Below the pieces are notes generated by a model. That model saw only the letters and a list, made by a program, of their open reading frames with translations. It did no database searches and was not told the DNA's origin. 8,785 nucleotides of DNA from Candidatus Woesearchaeota archaeon (GTDB taxonomy: Archaea > Nanobdellota > Nanobdellia > SCGC-AAA011-G17 > UBA489), in contig JAUXTV010000025.1 of NCBI GenBank assembly GCA_030679025.1, forward strand, positions 1-8,785, read 5' to 3'. This document shows positions 5,691 through 8,785 of this stretch, piece by piece. Numbering within the stretch: position 1 is the first letter of the stretch; the number at the start of each line of letters is the position of its first letter. A program made the translations under genes and the position numbers.

Positions 5691-6485
5691 ATGGACAAAC
5701 AAGCCTTCCAAAAGAAAATCCTATCATGGTATGAGAATAATAAAAGAGATTTACCCTGGCGTAAAACTACAGATCCTTATCACATCATGGTTTCAGAAAT
5801 CATGCTCCAGCAGACACAAGTAGATCGTGTCATTCCTAAGTACGAAGCATTTCTCAAAACATTTCAAACCATCAAACAGTTAGCAGAAGCTCCAACGAGT
5901 CAAGTCTTAGAATTATGGTCTGGTTTAGGATATAATAGTCGTGCTATTCGTTTGCAGGAAGCAGCAAAAATAATCTGTAAACAATATCGAGGTCAAGTGC
6001 CGAAGAGTCGAGATGCTTTGATGGAATTGCCAGGCATTGGTCCCTATACAAGTAATGCTATCTTGTCTTTTGCCCATAACTTACCTTTTCCCTGTATGGA
6101 CACCAACATCAGAAGAATTATACTCCATGAATTAAAACTCCCAGAAAAAACTGCACCAGAAAAATTATATGTCTTGGCAGAATCACTCATTCCCGAAGGA
6201 CGTTCACGAGATTGGCATAACGCTTTAATGGATTATGGATCTACTATTCTCACAGCACGAAAAACTGGCATTAAATCTTTAACAACACAATCAAAATTCT
6301 TGCATTCCAAACGCTGGTATCGCGGGCAGATTCTCAAACTACTAGTCAAAGAAAAAGAAACTACTCTAAAACAATTAGCAAAGTTGTTTGAAAAATCTCC
6401 GGCAGATATAGAAGAAATTGTCCAAGAATTACTAAAAGCAAGATTAATTGCGGTAGAACAAGAAAGAATTACGCTTCCTAAGTAA
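5691..6485 (+). CDS. mutY: MutY-type A/G-specific adenine DNA glycosylase without the Fe-S cluster cysteines
   Basis: The 264-aa protein carries the HhH-GPD glycosylase fold: RDLPWRKTTDPYHIMVSEIMLQQTQV (19-44), the helix-hairpin-helix ELPGIGPYTS (112-121), and catalytic MDTNIRR (136-142). E36, Y119, D137 and N139 correspond to the catalytic Glu, Tyr, Asp and Asn of MutY, which removes adenine mispaired with 8-oxoguanine. After the core (NALMDYGSTIL, 177-187) MutY normally has four cysteines for a [4Fe-4S] cluster. None is present, and the sequence passes to the usual RWYRGQILKLL segment. The only two cysteines are C96 and C135. The C-terminal 55 residues look like a winged helix, not the NUDIX-like 8-oxoG recognition domain. 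It is co-transcribed with the GNAT gene. A related thymine/uracil glycosylase is possible, but Y119 supports MutY. Confidence 0.86.
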   Translation: MDKQAFQKKILSWYENNKRDLPWRKTTDPYHIMVSEIMLQQTQVDRVIPKYEAFLKTFQTIKQLAEAPTSQVLELWSGLGYNSRAIRLQEAAKIICKQYRGQVPKSRDALMELPGIGPYTSNAILSFAHNLPFPCMDTNIRRIILHELKLPEKTAPEKLYVLAESLIPEGRSRDWHNALMDYGSTILTARKTGIKSLTTQSKFLHSKRWYRGQILKLLVKEKETTLKQLAKLFEKSPADIEEIVQELLKARLIAVEQERITLPK

Positions 6486-6513
6486 GAATTTACGGATTTT
6501 TCTCACAAAGATA

Positions 6514-6529
6514 CTTATTAATTATTAAT
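6514..6529 (+). promoter_or_regulatory. AT-rich promoter region of the PIN-domain gene
   Basis: CTTATTAA (6514-6521) lies about 24 bases before the ATG at 6541, suggesting a leaderless start. It overlaps two copies of the self-complementary hexamer ATTAAT (6517-6522 and 6524-6529), which could be a binding site. A T5 run at 6497-6501 just upstream may end the MutY operon. Confidence 0.35.
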
Positions 6530-6540
6530 ATTCTTAACAT

Positions 6541-6960
6541 ATGCAAGAGAAGATAAGAGTCTATTGTGATACTAATATTTATTTAGACTTTTTGTTAGGA
6601 AGAAAGGATTATTTAAGACCCTTAGATGAATTTGCACATAGAATTTTTAGAAGAATTGAACAAGGAGAATTCTTGTTAGTCATATCAGATCATCTAATTT
6701 TTGAACTGAGAAGATATATAGAAGAAGACACAATGAATGAACTACTTAACGACTTGATGAAAGAGGGAAAAACACTCAAGGTATTCAAAACCAATGATGA
6801 AATTAAACAAGCAAAAGCTAGCTCACAAGAAAATTGGAAAGACATTTTACATGCAATCTTAGCGCATAAAGGAGGGGCAAAATATCTATTGACAAGAAAC
6901 CTAAAAGATTATGCTGGTTGTGAGCATCTAATCCAGACCATGTTCCCGGAAAATATTTGA
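6541..6960 (+). CDS. PIN-domain ribonuclease-like protein (VapC-like)
   Basis: The 139-aa protein has the PIN fold signature. VYCDTNIYLDFLLGR (7-21) carries the first acidic residue D10 and N12. E55 lies in ISDHLIFELRRYI, D101 in KDILHAILAHKGGAKYLLT, and TRNLKDY (118-124) ends the site. Such clustered acids bind a metal ion in nucleases of the VapC type. No antitoxin-like gene precedes it, since MutY lies upstream, so it is not in the standard VapBC order. It overlaps tail-to-tail by 33 bases with a small minus-strand gene. It could be a stand-alone RNA-processing PIN nuclease or a toxin with an atypical partner. Confidence 0.78.
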   Translation: MQEKIRVYCDTNIYLDFLLGRKDYLRPLDEFAHRIFRRIEQGEFLLVISDHLIFELRRYIEEDTMNELLNDLMKEGKTLKVFKTNDEIKQAKASSQENWKDILHAILAHKGGAKYLLTRNLKDYAGCEHLIQTMFPENI

Positions 6961-7200
6961 AGTATCTACAGATTCATAGTCGTCAAACCAATGTTCTTGT
7001 TCTTCTTTTGTAAACTTTTTGAGTTTTGCTGATCCCATCAAGCGCGAAAGCCAGTCGTTTGGATCTTTGTTTTTCATAGTTTCTAAGGCTTTTTTTGAAA
7101 TCTGTAGCAGAGGTTCTTTGTCTTGCTCAAATAATTCTTGAATAGGTCTTCGTTCTCCTAAACAGGATGATTTCTTGTCTTTAAAATCTGTTGTTGCCAT
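6928..7200 (-). CDS. Small hypothetical protein (90 aa), convergent with the PIN gene
   Basis: I do not recognise the family. It is highly charged, with no membrane segment. The middle (EPLLQISKKALETMKN) may form a helix, and the end (KKFTKEEQEHWFDDYESVDT) is acidic with aromatic residues. The gene is believable because a good TATA box (TATATAAA, 7229-7222 on the minus strand) stands 25-26 bases before its ATG at 7200, matching the leaderless spacing of other genes. Its last 33 bases overlap the 3' end of the PIN gene on the other strand. Small size, charge and position would suit an antitoxin for the PIN protein, but this is only a suggestion from context, as the order is not the usual one. 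Confidence 0.6.
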   Translation of the reverse strand: MATTDFKDKKSSCLGERRPIQELFEQDKEPLLQISKKALETMKNKDPNDWLSRLMGSAKLKKFTKEEQEHWFDDYESVDTSNIFREHGLD

Positions 7201-7221
7201 ACGGAGAAAATGTTTTAATGA

Positions 7222-7229
7222 TTTATATA
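7222..7229 (-). promoter_or_regulatory. TATA box of the 90-aa minus-strand gene
   Basis: TATATAAA on the minus strand is centred 25-26 bases before the ATG at 7200. The rest of 7230-7350 has no gene I can support. Confidence 0.55.
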
Positions 7230-7353
7230 TCTTCTGGTGAAAAAAGCGGAAACATTACGGCAGATAAAACATTTATTGCGGATAGAAGAGCTGAATTTTC
7301 AGATTTTTATCCAATAAAATAAGAACAATCAAAGTAGTCTATGAGGAGGAAGA

Positions 7354-7373
7354 AAACTATTTAAAGATAGTTT
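7354..7373. promoter_or_regulatory. Inverted repeat covering the TATA box of the DUF2283 gene
   Basis: AAACTAT (7354-7360) and ATAGTTT (7367-7373) are perfect inverted arms around TTAAAG. The TATA-like TTTAAA (7360-7365) sits at the centre and is 25-26 bases before the ATG at 7388. A dimeric repressor bound here would block TBP, so this is a candidate operator as well as the core promoter. Confidence 0.5.
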
Positions 7374-7387
7374 CTATTATGTAAACC

Positions 7388-7594
7388 ATGAAATTCGAAT
7401 ACGACCAAGAAGCAGACGCAGGCTACATTTATCTAAAATATCCCCTCAAGGACGGAGAATGTAAAAAAACAGAAGAGGTAAATGAGAATATTATACTTGA
7501 TTTTGATGCGGCTGGAAAATTAATAGGCGTTGAGATTTTAAACGCAAGTAAGGTAGTAAGCAAAAAAGTTATTGAAGAAGCTAGTGCTCTCTAG
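7388..7594 (+). CDS. DUF2283 family protein
   Basis: The 68-aa protein fits DUF2283. The opening KFEYDQEADAGYIYL (2-16) matches the family's YDxEADxxYIxL, and IILDFDAAGKLIGVEILNAS (35-54) matches its LDYDxxGxxVGIEIL. This is a small all-beta-rich protein of unknown biochemical role and usual family length. DUF2283 genes are often found beside small putative toxin genes and have been suggested as antitoxins; no such partner is visible next to it here. Its stop lies one base from the stop of the convergent cyclotransferase-like gene, so the two mRNAs probably overlap at their 3' ends. The palindrome over its promoter suggests regulated expression. Confidence 0.82.
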   Translation: MKFEYDQEADAGYIYLKYPLKDGECKKTEEVNENIILDFDAAGKLIGVEILNASKVVSKKVIEEASAL

Positions 7595-7595
7595 T

Positions 7596-7919
7596 TTATA
7601 AAAATCGTTGCTCATCACGTAAGGTATACGTCCAGGCTTGTTGACCATTAGTTAAGCGCACACGTTTTCTCAGATAGATGCGATATTCATGATCATCAAA
7701 CAGTTGAAGTTCTCGCTTCGTTACAAATAATATTTTTCCTTTGACGCTGCTCTTAGTATCGGGAATAATCACAAAACAGTCTCCACCATAATACTGAACA
7801 GTCTTTTTGCGATAGCCTCGAAGCGTTGCTGGTATTCCAAATAGAGCGCGACCGATGACTTGCTTAACTATAGACAGTTGGCGTAACGTGCCATAGACAA
7901 AGAGTTGTTCCATAATCAT
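7596..7919 (-). CDS. Gamma-glutamylcyclotransferase (AIG2)-like protein
   Basis: The 107-aa protein has the start motif LFVYGTLR (6-13), whose YGTL loop binds substrate in the GGCT/AIG2 fold. VKGKILFVTKRELQLFDDHEYRIYLRKRV (59-87) contains the candidate catalytic glutamate E78, and AWTYTL (95-100) completes the barrel. Family members release 5-oxoproline from gamma-glutamyl amines or peptides; the substrate here is unknown. Translation may start at 7919 or at the third codon (7913). The gene begins 15 bases after tRNA-Arg on the same strand, and I see no good TATA box of its own, so it may depend on read-through from the tRNA promoter. Confidence 0.82.
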   Translation of the reverse strand: MIMEQLFVYGTLRQLSIVKQVIGRALFGIPATLRGYRKKTVQYYGGDCFVIIPDTKSSVKGKILFVTKRELQLFDDHEYRIYLRKRVRLTNGQQAWTYTLRDEQRFL

Positions 7920-7927
7920 CTCGAAAT

Positions 7928-7933
7928 AAAAAA
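7928..7933 (-). terminator. T6 run after tRNA-Arg
   Basis: Immediately after the tRNA discriminator base the transcript reads CUUUUUUAUUU, an archaeal-type U-run terminator. It sits only 8 bases before the start of the cyclotransferase-like gene. Confidence 0.5.
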
Positions 7934-7934
7934 G

Positions 7935-8031
7935 CGGAACCGAGGCGATTTGAACGCCCGACCCCTAGCTTAGAAGGCCAACACAAGTGTTTTTCACTTT
8001 TAGTGCTCTATCCAAGCTGAGCTACGGTCCC
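7935..8031 (-). tRNA. tRNA-Arg (UCU) with a non-canonical intron
   Basis: On the minus strand GGGACCG pairs with CGGTTCC (one G-U pair), with discriminator G at 7935. The D-arm is GCTC-AGCTTGGATA-GAGC and the T-arm GGGCG-TTCAAAT-CGCCT (one G-U). The variable loop is GGGTC. The anticodon loop CTTCTAA gives anticodon TCT at 7972-7974. The 3' half of the anticodon stem, GCTAG, finds its partner CTAGC only when 22 bases between CTA and GC are removed, leaving a 75-nt tRNA. CCA is not encoded. Confidence 0.94.
7979..8000 (-). other. 22-nt intron of tRNA-Arg at position 29/30
   Basis: The intron forms a full bulge-helix-bulge. The inner hairpin is AAGTG/CACTT with an A5 loop. The 4-bp central helix is formed by tRNA nucleotides 24-27 (GCAC) and intron GUGU. 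The 5' bulge is UA|A and the 3' bulge UG|G. Cutting both after the second base leaves CTA joined to GC, which restores a perfect anticodon stem. Confidence 0.88.
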
Positions 8032-8057
8032 ACTGAAAAGAAACGTCTTTTACTCAA

Positions 8058-8065
8058 TATTTAAA
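8058..8065 (-). promoter_or_regulatory. TATA box for tRNA-Arg
   Basis: On the minus strand TTTAAATA is centred about 30 bases before the tRNA 5' end at 8031, so the primary transcript would have only a few leader bases. Confidence 0.5.
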
Positions 8066-8085
8066 CGTTTTGAAGCCCCAGAAGT

Positions 8086-8110
8086 TTTAAATAGCGTTTA
8101 TAATTCGCTA
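8086..8110 (+). promoter_or_regulatory. Promoter and possible operator of the 117-aa gene
   Basis: TTTAAATA (8086-8093) is centred 26-27 bases before the ATG at 8116, predicting a leaderless mRNA. Just downstream, TAGCG (8092-8096) and CGCTA (8106-8110) form an inverted repeat with a 9-base spacer, ending 6 bases before the start codon, where a bound protein could block initiation. Confidence 0.45.
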
Positions 8111-8115
8111 AATCT

Positions 8116-8469
8116 ATGGATTATCTAATGACTGAGCAGACCAAATATGAAGGGTGTCGTGGTCCATTTATATTCCCTGATGGCGAACGATTTTGGCTGC
8201 AACCTCCAGAAGTTACTGAACCTTGTTTAGAAGAGGTAGTTAAAGAATGTATTACTACTATTCTCAGTGCGAATCCTGATGCAAGAGTCGATAGAGAAGG
8301 AATGTTTTATAGAAAAGGAACATCCAGATCAGGTTCACATTGTAAAAAGAGAATTTCAGGAACCCCTACAGTTCCAGGTTTATTAGCACAGATGCAAGAT
8401 TTAGGGTATGATATACCAGAGGATTATTGGATTCATGTACGTGAAAGAGTTATAAAAGAAGTGGCATAA
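8116..8469 (+). CDS. Hypothetical protein, 117 aa
   Basis: I do not recognise the family. It is a soluble protein with no signal peptide. The N-terminal part (GPFIFPDGERFWLQPPEV) looks like a short beta unit and is followed by a helix (CLEEVVKECITTILSA). A basic Gly/Ser segment (YRKGTSRSGSHCKKR) could contact nucleic acid, and the acidic/aromatic end includes YDIPEDYWIHVRERV. Four cysteines (C14, C38, C45 and the C in SHCKKR) are spread out and do not form an obvious zinc motif. The start at 8116 is supported by a TATA box 26-27 bases upstream; an alternative ATG lies at 8128. It is transcribed away from tRNA-Arg. Confidence 0.65.
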   Translation: MDYLMTEQTKYEGCRGPFIFPDGERFWLQPPEVTEPCLEEVVKECITTILSANPDARVDREGMFYRKGTSRSGSHCKKRISGTPTVPGLLAQMQDLGYDIPEDYWIHVRERVIKEVA

Positions 8470-8499
8470 ACTTTAAATAACTTATTTTTGATAGAAGCA

Positions 8500-8507
8500 T
8501 TTATATA
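8500..8507 (+). promoter_or_regulatory. TATA box of the right-edge gene
   Basis: TTTATATA is centred 27-28 bases before the ATG at 8531, again predicting a leaderless mRNA. A T5 run at 8484-8488 upstream may end the preceding gene's transcript. Confidence 0.55.
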
Positions 8508-8530
8508 GTAGGGGATACTTTTATATCCTT

Positions 8531-8785
8531 ATGCATCAAAGAATAATTCAAAAACTAGTGGAAATGGAGGATTTGATAGTTCCGACTCTCTTTAAACCAG
8601 TGCAATTTACTATACTAAAAAAACTAGATACAGGGAAAAAATTAACAGACAATGAAAAAAGGTATTTAAGGGGAAAAATGAGGGTTAAGTTAAACATACT
8701 TAATAGCTGCATGGATGGTAGTGTTAAAATGGTAAATGAGTATAGTATAGTCTTAGGTAGTTTAGAATCCTATTACATCACAGGA
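8531..8785 (+). CDS. N-terminal part of a hypothetical protein running off the window
   Basis: From the ATG at 8531 the frame stays open for 85 codons to the window edge, so the gene is truncated there. It is well placed behind a TATA box. The protein is basic and helical, with no signal peptide (MHQRIIQKLVEMEDLIVP at the start). A segment reading TILKKLDTGKKLTDNEKRYL followed by RGKMRVKLNIL resembles a short helical unit I have seen in small archaeal proteins. I cannot name the family, and a nucleic-acid-binding role is only a guess from its charge. Confidence 0.6.
   Translation, partial: MHQRIIQKLVEMEDLIVPTLFKPVQFTILKKLDTGKKLTDNEKRYLRGKMRVKLNILNSCMDGSVKMVNEYSIVLGSLESYYITG

Noticed and set aside
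7218..7322. A 34-codon forward frame starting at the ATG at 7218
   Set aside because: Its start overlaps the TATA box of the minus-strand gene, it has no promoter at the usual spacing, and its peptide shows no recognisable feature.
1..8785. CRISPR arrays, transposons or phage genes
   Set aside because: No regularly spaced repeats, no terminal inverted repeats with a transposase, and no integrase, capsid or Cas motifs were seen.

Overview
The window reads as AT-rich archaeal chromosome, most likely from a small-genome DPANN-type archaeon (Woesearchaeota/Pacearchaeota-like). The lineage is an inference. It rests on two tRNA genes with bulge-helix-bulge (BHB) type introns and no encoded CCA, on TATA boxes placed about 26 bases before start codons (leaderless mRNAs), on compact genes switching strand often, and on an asparagine-synthetase-like protein with an archaeal-looking C-terminus. 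There is no rRNA, CRISPR array, transposase, integrase or phage gene.

Layout. (1) Positions 1-2412 hold two tandem paralogous surface proteins. Each ends in an Ig-like/beta-sandwich domain, one membrane helix and a short basic cytoplasmic tail. The first is cut by the window edge; the second is complete, with a signal peptide. (2) Positions 2436-3717 hold a two-gene unit of unrecognised proteins (161 and 262 aa, 7 bases apart). The last ~150 bases of the second gene form a sharp G-rich, high-GC island with an internal 36-base repeat. (3) Positions 3770-4977 hold a stand-alone asparagine-synthetase ATP-pyrophosphatase domain and a small PadR-like winged-helix regulator. (4) Position 5033-5118 (minus) is tRNA-Cys(GCA) with a 13-nt intron at 37/38. 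(5) Positions 5249-6485 hold a GNAT acetyltransferase and a MutY-type adenine glycosylase lacking the iron-sulphur cysteines, one base apart and probably one operon. (6) Positions 6541-7200 hold a PIN-domain nuclease and a convergent small protein whose 3' ends overlap. (7) Positions 7388-7919 hold a DUF2283 protein and a convergent gamma-glutamylcyclotransferase-like protein, one base apart. (8) Position 7935-8031 (minus) is tRNA-Arg(UCU) with a 22-nt intron at the unusual position 29/30. (9) Positions 8116-8785 hold an unrecognised 117-aa protein and the start of another gene running off the window.

The genes do not form one pathway. The coherent themes are cell-surface proteins at the left end, DNA repair (MutY, perhaps with GNAT by co-transcription only), possible toxin/antitoxin-type small genes (PIN, its convergent partner, DUF2283), and tRNA processing. 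I found no convincing complete new multi-gene system. The items most worth checking are the GC island at the end of the 262-aa gene and its unknown partner, the two tRNA introns, and the cluster-less MutY.
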